A stretch of 64,000 nt of DNA. It comes from an uncultured Desulfatitalea sp. GTDB lineage: Bacteria; Desulfobacterota; Desulfobacteria; Desulfobacterales; Desulfosarcinaceae. The stretch lies in contig CALMNL010000006.1 in the NCBI GenBank assembly GCA_937868765.1, positions 583,026 to 647,025 on the forward strand. The letters run 5' to 3'. Position numbers and translations under genes: made by a program. The notes beneath the pieces are model-generated. The model was not told where the DNA came from. It made no database searches and was given only the letters and a program-made list of their open reading frames with translations. This document shows positions 52,592 through 64,000 of this stretch, one piece after another. Positions within the stretch are counted from its first letter, which is position 1. Each line of letters opens with the position of its first letter.

Positions 52592-53142
52592 TGAAAAATT
52601 TGGCTATAGCACGGCGTTATGCCAAGGCCCTGTTGATAATCGGGAAAGAGGATGGCCAAACCGAGCAATATCGCCGGGAGTTAGATGGGGTCGCTCGGTT
52701 GATGGCCGAAGACAAGCAACTTGCCGACACGATCGCCAATCCTCTCTACAAATCGGGCGACCGCAAACAGGTTCTCCAGAAGATTATCGAAAAGCTTAAT
52801 CTTTCCAAACCGATGTCTTCCTTTCTGCTATTATTGTTCGAAAAGGGGCGCATCGGCTTCATTAGCAGCATCAATGATTTTTATCAGATGCTGGCGGACG
52901 AACTGAAAGGCGTGGCGCGGGCCAGCCTGGTTTCGGCAAGCAAGTTGACAGCTGAAGCCATCGAGAAAATCCGTTCGGCGTTGTCTAAAAAGACAGGCAA
53001 GGAAGTTCTTTTGCAGGTCGAACACGATCCCGCTCTCATTGGCGGCATCGTTACCCGTATTGGGGATCTTATCTTGGATGGAAGCATCAAAACACAATTA
53101 CTCAATATGAGGGAATCTTTGAGAAGGGGTGAGCGTGCATAA
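52591..53142 (+). CDS. atpH: ATP synthase subunit delta
   Basis: A 183-residue delta (OSCP-type) subunit connecting the stator to F1. It opens [16 protein letters not shown] and ends with the conserved [20 protein letters not shown] block. It is joined to atpF and atpA by one-base overlaps. Confidence 0.94.
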   Translation: MKNLAIARRYAKALLIIGKEDGQTEQYRRELDGVARLMAEDKQLADTIANPLYKSGDRKQVLQKIIEKLNLSKPMSSFLLLLFEKGRIGFISSINDFYQMLADELKGVARASLVSASKLTAEAIEKIRSALSKKTGKEVLLQVEHDPALIGGIVTRIGDLILDGSIKTQLLNMRESLRRGERA

Positions 53143-54659
53143 TGGAACTAAGAGCCGAAGAAATTAGTCAAATTATCAAAGAGCAGATCACTGATTACGA
53201 CAAGAAAGTAGAACTGAGCGAAACCGGCGTCGTCCTGTCCGTCGGCGACGGCATTGCCCGTGTCTACGGCCTCGAAAAAGTCATGGCTCTGGAGCTGGTT
53301 GAATTTCCCGGCAGCATCTTAGGCCTGGTGCTCAACCTCGAAGAGGACAACGTGGGTGTGGCGGTCATGGGCGAGGATATCCACATCAAGGAGGGCGACA
53401 TCGTCAAGCGTACCGGCAAGATTGCCCAGGTGCCGGTTGGCGAAGCCGTCCTTGGCCGCGTGGTGGACGCCATGGGCGCACCCATCGACGGCAAAGGCCC
53501 CATCGATGCCAAAGAGTTCCGGCGCGTTGAAATGGTCGCCCCCGGCGTTATTCAGCGCAAAAGCGTTCACGAACCCTGTTATACCGGCTTGAAGGCCGTC
53601 GATGCCATGACTCCCGTGGGTCGCGGACAGCGCGAACTGATCATCGGTGACCGCCAGATTGGCAAGACCGCCTGCGCCATCGATGCCATCCTGGCCCAGA
53701 AGGATACCGATATCTACTGCATCTACGTGGCTTGCGGACAGAAGAAATCAACGGTAGCCCAGGTCCATGCCATTCTGGAAAAACATGGAGCCATGGAGTA
53801 CACCACTATCGTATCGGCCTGCGCCAGCGACCCAGCCACCTTGCAGTTCATCGCGCCCTACTCCGGTACCGCCATGGGCGAGTATTTCCGGGACAAAGGA
53901 CAGCATGCCCTCATCATTTACGATGACTTATCCAAGCAGGCGGCCGCTTATCGACAGGTTTCCCTCCTGCTGCGTCGTCCGCCGGGACGCGAAGCCTATC
54001 CCGGCGACATTTTCTATAACCACTCCCGGTTGCTCGAACGTTCGGCCAAACTGAACGATGAACTGGGCGCCGGGTCGTTGACCTCGTTGCCCATCATCGA
54101 GACCCAGGCCGGTGACGTTTCGGCCTACATCCCGACCAACGTTATTTCGATCACCGACGGCCAGATTTACCTTGAACCGAGCCTGTTCTTTGCCGGCGTC
54201 CGGCCAGCCATCAACGTCGGGCTTTCAGTATCCCGCGTCGGCGGTGCCGCCCAGGTCAAAGCCATGAAGCAGGTGGCGGGTACTTTGCGTCTGAGCATGG
54301 CCCAATATCGCGAATTGGAAGCGTTTGCCGCTTTCGGCAGCGACCTCGACGCCGCCACCCAGCGCCAGTTGACCCGAGGAGCGCGTTTGGTGCAAATTTT
54401 GAAACAGCCCCAATATCAGCCACTGCCCATGGAAAAGCAGGTTACGATCCTGTTCGCCGGAACCCGAGGCTTCCTCGATAAATATCCGGTGGATGTCGTG
54501 ACCAAATATGAACTGGGCCTTTATCCGTTCATTGAAGAGCGCTTCCCGAAGGTATTCCAAGACCTGAAGGCCAAGAAAGCCATTGATGCCGATCTCGAGA
54601 AACTGATGAATGAGGCCTTGAAAGCTTATGATGAAGAGTTCAAGGATACCATCAAGTAG
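53142..54659 (+). CDS. atpA: ATP synthase subunit alpha
   Basis: A 505-residue F1 alpha subunit. The P-loop is [10 protein letters not shown] (about 169-178), with the family block [17 protein letters not shown]. It has the non-catalytic nucleotide site. The length is standard, and it follows atpH with a one-base overlap. Confidence 0.97.
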   Translation: MELRAEEISQIIKEQITDYDKKVELSETGVVLSVGDGIARVYGLEKVMALELVEFPGSILGLVLNLEEDNVGVAVMGEDIHIKEGDIVKRTGKIAQVPVGEAVLGRVVDAMGAPIDGKGPIDAKEFRRVEMVAPGVIQRKSVHEPCYTGLKAVDAMTPVGRGQRELIIGDRQIGKTACAIDAILAQKDTDIYCIYVACGQKKSTVAQVHAILEKHGAMEYTTIVSACASDPATLQFIAPYSGTAMGEYFRDKGQHALIIYDDLSKQAAAYRQVSLLLRRPPGREAYPGDIFYNHSRLLERSAKLNDELGAGSLTSLPIIETQAGDVSAYIPTNVISITDGQIYLEPSLFFAGVRPAINVGLSVSRVGGAAQVKAMKQVAGTLRLSMAQYRELEAFAAFGSDLDAATQRQLTRGARLVQILKQPQYQPLPMEKQVTILFAGTRGFLDKYPVDVVTKYELGLYPFIEERFPKVFQDLKAKKAIDADLEKLMNEALKAYDEEFKDTIK

Positions 54660-54712
54660 CTTTCTTCACCGGTAAGTGACTTCAGACCTATAAACGACAA
54701 AGGCTTAGCTTT

Positions 54713-55597
54713 ATGGCAACGTTAAAAGAAGTCAAACTTAAGATAACCGCGGTTAAAAAGACCAAGCAGATCACCAAGGCCATGAACATGGTGGCTGCGT
54801 CCAGGTTGCGCGGGGCTCAGACCCGTATGGAAGGCTTTCGCCCCTATGCCGGCAAGTTCGAGGAGGTCCTTGGCAGCCTTGCAAAAAGTGCGGGGGAGGA
54901 GAGCAGTCCGTTGCTGCTTGCCCGTGATGAGGTCAAAAAAGCGCATATCATTCTGTGCACCTCCGATCGCGGTCTGTGTGGCGGCTTCAATGCAAATCTG
55001 ATCGAAAAAGCAGATGATCTTGCCGCAGAGTTGACCGCCAAAGGCATTGAGGTCTCCTTCACAGCCTTCGGTAAGAAGGGACGCGACTGGATGCGGCGTG
55101 AAAAATTAAATATCGTCGATCAACATCTGGGCGTAGTTGGGGGCAGTTTCGGATTCAGCGTCGCCTCTAAGGCTGGCCGCAAGATGGTCAGCAGCTTTCT
55201 GGCGAGTGATTTTGATCAGGTCTTCATCGTGTACGCCGAATTTTTGAGCATGGCCAAGCAAATGCCGCTGACCAAGCAATTGCTCCCCATCCCTCCCTTG
55301 GAAAAGAAAGAAGAGGATGCGGATGCTCCCTATCAGGCCGAGCACATCACCGAACCATCCCCGGAAGGCCTCTTGGGAGAGCTGCTACCGAAGAGTGTCG
55401 ATGTGCAGATCTACCGTGCACTGCTGGAAACATCCACCAGCGAACATGCCGCCCGCATGATGGCCATGGACAATGCCACCAAGGCCTGCAACGACATGAT
55501 TGGCAATTTGACCCTGGCTTACAATAAAGCCCGTCAGTCTGCCATTACCGCTGAATTGATGGATATCGTGGGCGGCGCCGAGGCCCTTAAAGGTTAA
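54713..55597 (+). CDS. atpG: ATP synthase subunit gamma
   Basis: A 294-residue central-stalk subunit. The N-terminal helix ITKAMNMVAASRLRGAQ and the C-terminal NATKACNDMIGNLTLAYNKARQ are diagnostic. A short acidic insert (EKKEEDADAPYQ, about 199-210) lies before the last helix. It starts 53 bp after atpA. Confidence 0.96.
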   Translation: MATLKEVKLKITAVKKTKQITKAMNMVAASRLRGAQTRMEGFRPYAGKFEEVLGSLAKSAGEESSPLLLARDEVKKAHIILCTSDRGLCGGFNANLIEKADDLAAELTAKGIEVSFTAFGKKGRDWMRREKLNIVDQHLGVVGGSFGFSVASKAGRKMVSSFLASDFDQVFIVYAEFLSMAKQMPLTKQLLPIPPLEKKEEDADAPYQAEHITEPSPEGLLGELLPKSVDVQIYRALLETSTSEHAARMMAMDNATKACNDMIGNLTLAYNKARQSAITAELMDIVGGAEALKG

Positions 55598-55634
55598 GAC
55601 GAATAACTGAATCAGTTTTATAGGAGGTCATTAG

Positions 55635-57056
<1,422 letters not shown>

Positions 57057-57073
57057 GCAATTAAGGGGATAGC

Positions 57074-57490
57074 ATGGCTGAAAATATAACATTAGAAATC
57101 GTGACTCCAGAAAAAGCCGTCGTCAGCGAAGAAGCACAGATTGTGATGGCTCCTGGTAGCTTGGGAGAATTCGGTGTATTGTCAGGCCATACGCCCTTCA
57201 TGACCAGCCTCAAGCTTGGAGTGGTGCGCTACGTCGATAAGGCCAACAAAGAGCGCTTTGTATTCGTCAGCGGAGGATTTGCCGAAGCCCTGCCCAAAAG
57301 GGTGACCATCCTGGCAGAATCCGCCGAGCGTCGGAAAGACATCGATATCGAACGAGCCAAAGCAGCCCTTGTTCGAGCCGAAGAGCGATTGGCCAAAGAA
57401 GGTGACGATAAAATTGATTTCACCCGTGCACGGGCAGCCTTGGCCAGGGCGCTGCTCCGTATTCGGTTGGCTGAAACTGCGCGGCTTTAA
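57074..57490 (+). CDS. atpC: ATP synthase subunit epsilon
   Basis: A 138-residue epsilon subunit: beta-sandwich (LEIVTPEKAVVSEEAQIVMAPG) followed by a two-helix C-terminal arm (ERAKAALVRAEERLAKEG) that can inhibit hydrolysis. It is the last gene of the operon; a strong terminator follows 25 bp after the stop. Confidence 0.95.
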   Translation: MAENITLEIVTPEKAVVSEEAQIVMAPGSLGEFGVLSGHTPFMTSLKLGVVRYVDKANKERFVFVSGGFAEALPKRVTILAESAERRKDIDIERAKAALVRAEERLAKEGDDKIDFTRARAALARALLRIRLAETARL

Positions 57491-57515
57491 AAAAGCTAAA
57501 AACTGTCTTCTATAG

Positions 57516-57545
57516 AAAGGGTAACCTTCAAAGGTTACCCTTTTT
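57516..57545 (+). terminator. Terminator of the ATP synthase operon
   Basis: AAAGGGTAACC (57516-57526) pairs with GGTTACCCTTT (57533-57543), then TTTTT. The stem is perfect, the loop is TTCAAA. Confidence 0.9.
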
Positions 57546-57667
57546 GCTATCTCTAACTTGAAAACTTTAATGGATTTTAATAATTAATTGCACCGATCCA
57601 CCATGAAGCCGTCATCATCAGAAGAGGCTTAATAATTGCGCCGTGTTACGGCAGAAAGCACGTCATC

Positions 57668-58423
57668 ATGGGTTCAACCCTCGGTGTTGTTATAATGGCC
57701 GCTGGCTTAGGTACGCGCATGAAGTCCAATAAGGCAAAGGTGCTGCATGAAATTTGCGGACGCCCGATGATCGACTATGTAATGCGAACTGCGATGGAAG
57801 TGGCTGGCCAGAACGTGGTGGTCGTAATCGGTCATCAGGCCGAAAATGTCAAATCGGCCGTTACCAGAGTCGGGAACGCCTATTTCGCTCTGCAGGAAAA
57901 GCAGTTAGGAACGGGGCATGCGGTGTTGTGTGCATTGCCGTTTATCCCTGCTGTAGTGGACCAGGTTATCATCCTTTGCGGGGATGTGCCTCTGATAAGG
58001 GCGAAAACCATTAAAGAACTGGTAGCTGATCATGATGATCATGGCCGCGATGTGTCCCTTTTGGCAGTTTCTATGGATAAACCTAAGGGCTACGGGCGCA
58101 TCATTTTTAATGATCTCGGCGACCTGACCGCAATTGTCGAGGAAAAAGACGCAACCCCGGCCCAAAAATTGATTAAGACTATTAATACAGGCATATATGT
58201 TGTGAGGAAGTCTTTTCTGGAACAAGCACTGCCCCAACTACGGAGCGATAACGCCCAAAACGAAATCTATCTGACCGATATCATCGGCATCGGATACCGG
58301 CAAAAGCTGAAAATAGGGGCCTTGCTCGGGAAGGACAGCAAAGAAATAATTGGCATTAATAGTCGGGATGAACTGCAGGTTGCCGAATCGTTGATGAAAC
58401 TTGGCGGCGGCGAAAAATCTTGA
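57668..58423 (+). CDS. GlmU-like pyrophosphorylase without acetyltransferase domain
   Basis: A 251-residue nucleotidyltransferase matching only the N-terminal half of GlmU. The signature is AAGLGTRMKSNKAKVLHEICG; the substrate blocks QLGTGHAVLCAL and NAQNEIYLTD follow. It likely makes UDP-GlcNAc from GlcNAc-1-P. The left-handed beta-helix acetyltransferase half is absent, so acetylation of glucosamine-1-P must be done by another protein. Position after atpC echoes the atpC-glmU order of other bacteria. Confidence 0.88.
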   Translation: MGSTLGVVIMAAGLGTRMKSNKAKVLHEICGRPMIDYVMRTAMEVAGQNVVVVIGHQAENVKSAVTRVGNAYFALQEKQLGTGHAVLCALPFIPAVVDQVIILCGDVPLIRAKTIKELVADHDDHGRDVSLLAVSMDKPKGYGRIIFNDLGDLTAIVEEKDATPAQKLIKTINTGIYVVRKSFLEQALPQLRSDNAQNEIYLTDIIGIGYRQKLKIGALLGKDSKEIIGINSRDELQVAESLMKLGGGEKS

Positions 58424-58471
58424 CTCGGCATATTGCCAACGAATATAGTATCCAACAAGGCGAGGTGAAAT

Positions 58472-58711
58472 TTGGATCAACAAACAATTCTGGAACAGTT
58501 TGAGTTCTTAGAGAAAAAAACAGAACAACTGATCGAGACCTGTAGGCATCGTCAAGTTCAAATTAATGAACTTAAGCAAGCCAACGATTTGCTAACCTCG
58601 CAACTGAATGAGAAATTGGCTGCCGAAAAGCAGAACGATGAGCTCAAGTCCTTGGTCAGGGAAAAAATTGATAGTCTGATGGGCAGACTTTCCGAGTTCG
58701 TAGAAGAGTAA
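58472..58711 (+). CDS. zapB: ZapB-like coiled-coil protein
   Basis: A 79-residue, almost entirely coiled-coil protein starting at TTG (GAGGTGAAA upstream). The heptad-rich sequence (LEKKTEQLIETCRHRQVQ) and its place directly before zapA suggest a Z-ring-associated ZapB-type protein. The family call rests on size, coiled coil and neighbour. Confidence 0.65.
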   Translation: MDQQTILEQFEFLEKKTEQLIETCRHRQVQINELKQANDLLTSQLNEKLAAEKQNDELKSLVREKIDSLMGRLSEFVEE

Positions 58712-58752
58712 GGCTATATCGGCGTCCCTTTTAAAAGAGGAATCAATATCAT

Positions 58753-59046
58753 TTGGAACAGGTGTTAACCATCGAAGTCCTCGGACAACCGTTTAGCTTT
58801 AAAACAGATTCAAGCGAATCAAATGCTAGGGCGGTGGCGGATTTCGTGGTAAAATCGGTCGATCAAGCGAGAAAACAGTGTGCGCAAAAAACCTTATCAC
58901 CGGATAAGGGGGCTATTTTGATCCTAACGGCTTTAAATATAGCGAACGAGTATTTCGATTTAAAGGAAAAGCACCAGAAATTATTGCAGGATATAAGCCA
59001 GCGCTCAACAAATTTGTTGAACACACTAGAATCGCAACTTGCTTGA
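58753..59046 (+). CDS. zapA: Cell-division protein ZapA
   Basis: A 97-residue protein with the ZapA layout: an N-terminal beta part (LTIEVLGQPFSFKTD) and a C-terminal dimerising helix (ALNIANEYFDLKEKHQKL). It starts at TTG with AGAGGAA upstream. It stabilises FtsZ polymers. A 6S RNA gene follows, an order common in proteobacteria. Confidence 0.82.
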   Translation: MEQVLTIEVLGQPFSFKTDSSESNARAVADFVVKSVDQARKQCAQKTLSPDKGAILILTALNIANEYFDLKEKHQKLLQDISQRSTNLLNTLESQLA

Positions 59047-59170
59047 ATGATGCAGTCGACTGACTGCGACGCCTTGCTTAAAAGGTAACTGATATCGGAA
59101 TACCATAAGGTCCAACTCTTCTACGTAGACCAGAAGCGAACGATAGCGTTTAAAAATCGGTACGGGTGGC

Positions 59171-59346
59171 ACCCCTGCCATGCGCGTGATTGGAAGATGT
59201 GCTTTGAACCAACACTTCTTTTAATGGGGGCCGAGTCTGACTTCGGTGAGCAAGTTCTGCAAGTACAGAAAAGCCTAAAGAAGTCGCAAGGCGCCCACTT
59301 GCCTTTTTGGATCAAAGGCCTACCAACACGGCACTTAGGCGGGGGT
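59171..59346 (+). ncRNA. ssrS: 6S RNA
   Basis: About 176 nt between zapA and rny, a typical place for ssrS. The closing stem forms from CCCCTGCC (59172-59179) with GGCGGGG (59338-59344) and CGTG-TTGG (59185-59193) with CCAACACG (59323-59330), separated by bulges as in the family. Family-like blocks are CCCTGCC-type at the 5' end, CTTTGAACC (59202-59210) and AAAGCCTAAAG. It would bind sigma-70 polymerase as an open-complex mimic. The ends are approximate. Confidence 0.8.
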
Positions 59347-59534
59347 ACCTCCCACTATTTCCGAAATGTTATGGCGGCCACCGCCGCCCGTTCGCTGCGT
59401 CCGTGATCACGCCTCAAAAGTCCCCCATCTCTCTACTTCTTATCGCTTTAGGAATTATGAGCAGGAGCCAGATTGCAGATCCGCAATAGGCTGCCTGCCT
59501 TTGAATAATAATTGCCAATTATGGTACTGGAGGC

Positions 59535-61100
59535 ATGATGAATGGATATTTGATCGCTCTGACGATAGCCGGGTTCGCAACTGGCTTTGGGGTTGCTTAT
59601 TGGATTAAATTCGCATCGGATCGCCAGAAAGCAGATGCTGCAAGCACTGAGGCAGAGCGGATTATTCAAGAGAGCAAGCACAAAGCAGATGCCTTATTGA
59701 AGGAGGCTAGTCTCGAGGCCAAAGATCGCCTTATCAAGATGAAAAGCGAGTTCGATAACGAGACCAAGGATACACGGGCCGAGCTGAAGAAACAAGAAAG
59801 GCGGTTGATTCAGAAAGAGGAAAACATCGATCGCAAAATCGAGACAGTCGAACGCAAGGAAAAAGATCTCAATCGCATCGAAAAGGACCTGGAAAAGCGC
59901 CTGGAACAAGTCACTCAACAAGAGCAGGAAGCCAACGCCCTTCTGGTTGAGCAAAAGAAACAACTGGAAAGAATATCCGCACTAACCGCGGAACAGGCGA
60001 AAGAGCTGCTCTTGCGGGCCATGGAAAATGAAGCCCGTTATGAAGGCGCGAAACTCATCAAAAGAATCGAAAGCGAAGCCAAAGAGGAGGCCGATAAGAA
60101 GGCCAAGAAAATTTTAGCCACCGCAATTCAGCGGTATGCGGCCGACTTTGTCGCTGAGCGGACGGTAACGGTAGTGCAACTGCCCAACGATGAGATGAAG
60201 GGCCGCATAATTGGACGTGAAGGCAGAAATATAAGGGCCTTGGAAGCAGCAACAGGAATCGATCTGATCATCGATGACACTCCCGAGGCAGTGATTTTAT
60301 CTGGATTCAATCCGGTTCGCAGGGAAGTCGCCCGCCAGTCGCTCATGAAGCTGATTGCCGATGGGCGGATCCATCCGGCGCGGATTGAAGATGTGGTCAA
60401 AAAAGTTGCACAGGAAGTTGATACCGCGATCAAAGAGGCCGGCGAACAAGCTGCTTTTGATTTGGGGGTGCATGGTATCCACAATGATTTGATCAAGCTG
60501 ATCGGCCAGTTGAAATACAGAACGAGCTATACACAAAATGTTTTGCAGCACTCCATTGAAGTCGGTTTCTTATGTGGCATCATGGCAGCAGAACTTGGAT
60601 TGAAGGAAAAGCTGGCCCGACGAATGGGGTTATTGCATGATATCGGTAAAGGTGTCGATCATGAGGTAGAGGGGCCCCATGCATTGATTGGTTCCAGGCT
60701 TGCAAAAAAATATGGGGAATCACCACAGGTCGTGAATGCTATCGGCGCCCATCATGAGGATATTCCCCCGACGACGGTCTATGATGTCTTGGTCCAGGCA
60801 GCCGACGGCCTTTCTGGGGCACGGCCAGGTTCCAGGAAAGAGCTGCTGGAAAACTACGTCAAAAGACTTGAGGATCTCGAAGGAATTGCCAGCTCATTCA
60901 AAGGTGTTGAAAGCGCATATGCAATCCAAGCTGGTCGCGAGCTCAGAGTCATCGTGGAAAGCAACAAAATCGGTGACGAAGATGCGATTCTGATGAGCAG
61001 GGACATTGTTAAAAAAATTGAGGAAGTCTTGACTTTCCCAGGCCAGATAAAGGTAACCGTGATAAGGGAGACCCGCGCAGTCGAATACGCTAATAAGTAA
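59535..61100 (+). CDS. rny: Ribonuclease Y
   Basis: A 521-residue membrane-anchored endoribonuclease: N-terminal helix (about 5-24), long charged coiled coil (35-200), KH domain ([19 protein letters not shown]) and HD domain with the metal motif in [12 protein letters not shown] and HHEDIPP. It starts bulk mRNA decay. Two ATGs are adjacent (59535 and 59538); GGAGG spacing favours the second. tyrS follows 63 bp later. Confidence 0.95.
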   Translation: MMNGYLIALTIAGFATGFGVAYWIKFASDRQKADAASTEAERIIQESKHKADALLKEASLEAKDRLIKMKSEFDNETKDTRAELKKQERRLIQKEENIDRKIETVERKEKDLNRIEKDLEKRLEQVTQQEQEANALLVEQKKQLERISALTAEQAKELLLRAMENEARYEGAKLIKRIESEAKEEADKKAKKILATAIQRYAADFVAERTVTVVQLPNDEMKGRIIGREGRNIRALEAATGIDLIIDDTPEAVILSGFNPVRREVARQSLMKLIADGRIHPARIEDVVKKVAQEVDTAIKEAGEQAAFDLGVHGIHNDLIKLIGQLKYRTSYTQNVLQHSIEVGFLCGIMAAELGLKEKLARRMGLLHDIGKGVDHEVEGPHALIGSRLAKKYGESPQVVNAIGAHHEDIPPTTVYDVLVQAADGLSGARPGSRKELLENYVKRLEDLEGIASSFKGVESAYAIQAGRELRVIVESNKIGDEDAILMSRDIVKKIEEVLTFPGQIKVTVIRETRAVEYANK

Positions 61101-61172
61101 CCCTGCTGGTGGGAAAACCAAACTCAATCTTTCCTTTTTTAAACAACCGCAGCCGAATGGGAGTTGAAGCGG

Positions 61173-62474
61173 ATGCCAAACGTTATTGATATTATGAGGC
61201 AACGAGGGTTTATCGAGCAGACAACGCATGATCAGGAACTGAGGGACTATATCGAATCAGGTCAGGTGACCTGCTACGTTGGATTTGACCCCACTGCCTC
61301 GAGTTTACATGTAGGCAGTCTCGTACCGATAATGGCGCTGGCCCATATGCAACGTCAGGGACATCGTCCCATCGCCCTGGTCGGCGGCGGGACAGGCCTA
61401 GTCGGTGATCCAAGCGGAAAAACCGAAATGCGTAAAATGCTCACAATTGAAAAGGTGAATGAAAATGTTGCCGCCATCAAGAGTCAGCTGGCACGGTTCA
61501 TCGATTTTGAAAAAGGCAATGCTTTGCTGCTCAATAATGCGGACTGGCTCACATCATTAGCGTATATTCCGTTTTTGCGAGACATTGGAAGGCACTTTTC
61601 CGTTAACCGGATGATCAAAGCTGAAAGCTGCCGAGCGCGGTTGGAATCCGAAGATGGGCTCAGTTTTATCGAATTTAACTATATGGTATTGCAGGCATAC
61701 GATTTCCTGGAATTATCTCGCGGGCAAGGATGCCGGCTGCAAATGGGCGGGAGCGATCAGTGGGGCAATATCGTTGCTGGAATTGATTTGATCCGGAGAA
61801 TGACGGGCGAACAAGCTTTCGGAGTTACTTTCCCACTAATTACAACCAGTTCAGGGGCTAAAATGGGGAAAACCGCCGCCGGAGCAGTATGGTTGGATCA
61901 TGAACGTACCTCACCCTACGAATATTATCAATTCTGGGTTAATACTGACGATAGAGATGTCGTGCGATTCTTGTCGCTCTTTACCTTTCTGCCCATGGAG
62001 GAAATCCAAAGCATCAGAAGCCTTGAGGGGGTAGATTTAAATGGCGCCAAGGCTGTTCTGGCCTACGAGGCGACTCGATTGGCTCATGGCGATGGCGAAG
62101 CCGATAAGGCCTATAAGGCTGCATGTCAGATGTTTGGTACCCGCCCCATTGCGAAGGAGATATTGCCCTCGAGCGGTATTCCCAGAGGGGGGGGCTCTGG
62201 TTTGGATAGCAATGTCCCTGCCACAGATATGCAGATGTCAGTTTTCAAGGATGGAATACCCGCATACAAGCTTTTTCAGCAAGTAGGTTTGGTTCAATCT
62301 GGCGGCGAAGCCCGCAGATTGATTGATCAGGGCGGTGGGTACGTTAACGGGGTACGCTTGCAGAGCTTTGATCAGTTAATTTCTTCGAAAGATATTAATG
62401 ACATGACACTGCTGTTGAGGGCGGGCAAAAAACGATTCCATAAAATTCGTATTGATGCTGAAAAAAGTAATTGA
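61173..62474 (+). CDS. tyrS: Tyrosyl-tRNA synthetase
   Basis: A 433-residue class I synthetase. The HIGH-type motif is HVGS in PTASSLHVGSLVP; the KMSKS-type motif is KMGKT in TSSGAKMGKTA. The C-terminal S4 domain carries GEARRLIDQGGGYVNGVRL. I chose the ATG at 61173 (MPNVIDIM) because GGGAG lies about nine bases ahead; a TTG nine bases earlier has no usable spacing. Confidence 0.96.
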   Translation: MPNVIDIMRQRGFIEQTTHDQELRDYIESGQVTCYVGFDPTASSLHVGSLVPIMALAHMQRQGHRPIALVGGGTGLVGDPSGKTEMRKMLTIEKVNENVAAIKSQLARFIDFEKGNALLLNNADWLTSLAYIPFLRDIGRHFSVNRMIKAESCRARLESEDGLSFIEFNYMVLQAYDFLELSRGQGCRLQMGGSDQWGNIVAGIDLIRRMTGEQAFGVTFPLITTSSGAKMGKTAAGAVWLDHERTSPYEYYQFWVNTDDRDVVRFLSLFTFLPMEEIQSIRSLEGVDLNGAKAVLAYEATRLAHGDGEADKAYKAACQMFGTRPIAKEILPSSGIPRGGGSGLDSNVPATDMQMSVFKDGIPAYKLFQQVGLVQSGGEARRLIDQGGGYVNGVRLQSFDQLISSKDINDMTLLLRAGKKRFHKIRIDAEKSN

Positions 62475-62660
62475 CAAGCATAGGGCCGGAGCGTATAAAG
62501 CGTCCCGTTCTGGCTGCGATGTTTACCAGATTCGCAGTTGCTCTTTCAAGCAAGCCATGAAAGCGGTACAATATACCTTCCGGTTCCATCTCCGTTTCCA
62601 ACGTCATACGAAACTTGGGCGTAGACAGATCGGTTTTTTTGAGATCGATGCGAATTAATA
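62475..62660. other. Spacer between tyrS and the rRNA promoters
   Basis: No gene, repeat or strong hairpin seen. Short frames here have no ribosome binding site. Confidence 0.4.
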
Positions 62661-62689
62661 TTGACTCGTACAGCGATCAAGAGTATATG
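62661..62689 (+). promoter_or_regulatory. rRNA operon promoter P1
   Basis: TTGACT (62661-62666), 17-bp spacer, TATATG (62684-62689), about 210 bp before the 16S start. Confidence 0.6.
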
Positions 62690-62745
62690 ATGATGCTTTC
62701 TCGAACGGCTCAAGAGAGAAAATAGGGCACGATAAAAAAAAGTGC

Positions 62746-62773
62746 TTGACAAGCGAAGGCCAAATAATATAAT
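62746..62773 (+). promoter_or_regulatory. rRNA operon promoter P2
   Basis: Consensus TTGACA (62746-62751), 16-bp spacer and TATAAT (62768-62773). It is the stronger of two tandem promoters. Confidence 0.85.
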
Positions 62774-62816
62774 TAAGGTTTTCGTTTCGAGCAAAAAAAT
62801 CTGCCTGAAAATAGCT

Positions 62817-62890
62817 TGATCTTTGAAAACTAAATAGTGACGATGCCAAGAGTTGGGACCTCGTTAAACATCATGTCGCACTTGCGACAT
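62817..62890 (+). promoter_or_regulatory. rRNA leader: boxA-like element and hairpin
   Basis: TGATCTTTGAAAACT (62817-62831) resembles the boxA antitermination signal of rRNA leaders. A hairpin, ATGTCGCA/TGCGACAT (62873-62890), lies just ahead of the mature 5' end and may aid processing. Confidence 0.55.
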
Positions 62891-62898
62891 TAATAGTT

Positions 62899-64000
<1,102 letters not shown>

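Overview
The window is chromosomal DNA of a Desulfobacterota bacterium, most likely a Desulfosarcina/Desulfatitalea-type member of the Desulfobacterales. This is inferred from the style of the partial 16S rRNA gene at the right edge, from dapL, from a split b'/b ATP synthase operon without a and c subunits, and from a bactofilin gene beside it. No database search was possible.

Layout. 1-8.0 kb: start of dapL (left edge), a small membrane protein, a GAF-PAS-LuxR regulator, a cysteine-marked ABC exporter set (ATPase, MacB/FtsX-like permease, DUF2318 protein) followed by a Cys-rich periplasmic protein, and a secreted Fn3/PKD protein with a CFI-box tail. 8.6-20.7 kb: carB, a PurF-like protein lacking the glutaminase cysteine, an EAL/HDOD protein, glycogen phosphorylase, mnmG and a FetAB-like exporter. 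20.8-30.4 kb: DnaJ/CbpA, hpt, a large acidic zinc-ribbon membrane protein, tRNA-Met with its promoter and terminator, a hybrid PAS histidine kinase, and two CsgG-like genes, one fused to thioredoxin-like and TPR domains.

30.45-40.84 kb: a 10.4-kb integrated element bounded by a 66-bp direct repeat. The repeat covers the 3' part and the terminator of tRNA-Pro(GGG). The element encodes a P4-type integrase, an AlpA-like regulator, a D5/SF3 primase-helicase, a second excisionase-like HTH protein, a phage tail tape-measure protein, an HK97-type prohead protease and several unknown proteins. It has no terminase, portal, major capsid or lysis gene that I can recognise, so it reads as a phage satellite. 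It carries paired putative integrase arm sites, repeats upstream of int, iteron-like repeats beside the helicase gene, and at least two terminators placed directly against a ribosome binding site. This is the most interesting part of the window.

41-64 kb: a small unknown gene behind a CRP/HcpR-like palindrome, a lipoprotein, a decayed acyl-CoA dehydrogenase, an LD-carboxypeptidase/serine hydrolase pair, the cell-shape cluster mreBCD-mrdA-rodA-bactofilin, the ATP synthase operon atpF'FHAGDC, a GlmU-like pyrophosphorylase, zapB-like and zapA, a 6S RNA, rny and tyrS. An rRNA operon follows, with tandem promoters and the first 1.1 kb of 16S rRNA.

Most genes are ordinary housekeeping genes of the lineage. 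The accessory signal is concentrated in the integrated element and in a few odd proteins: the PurF-like protein, the acidic zinc-ribbon protein and the cysteine-marked ABC/DUF2318 set.
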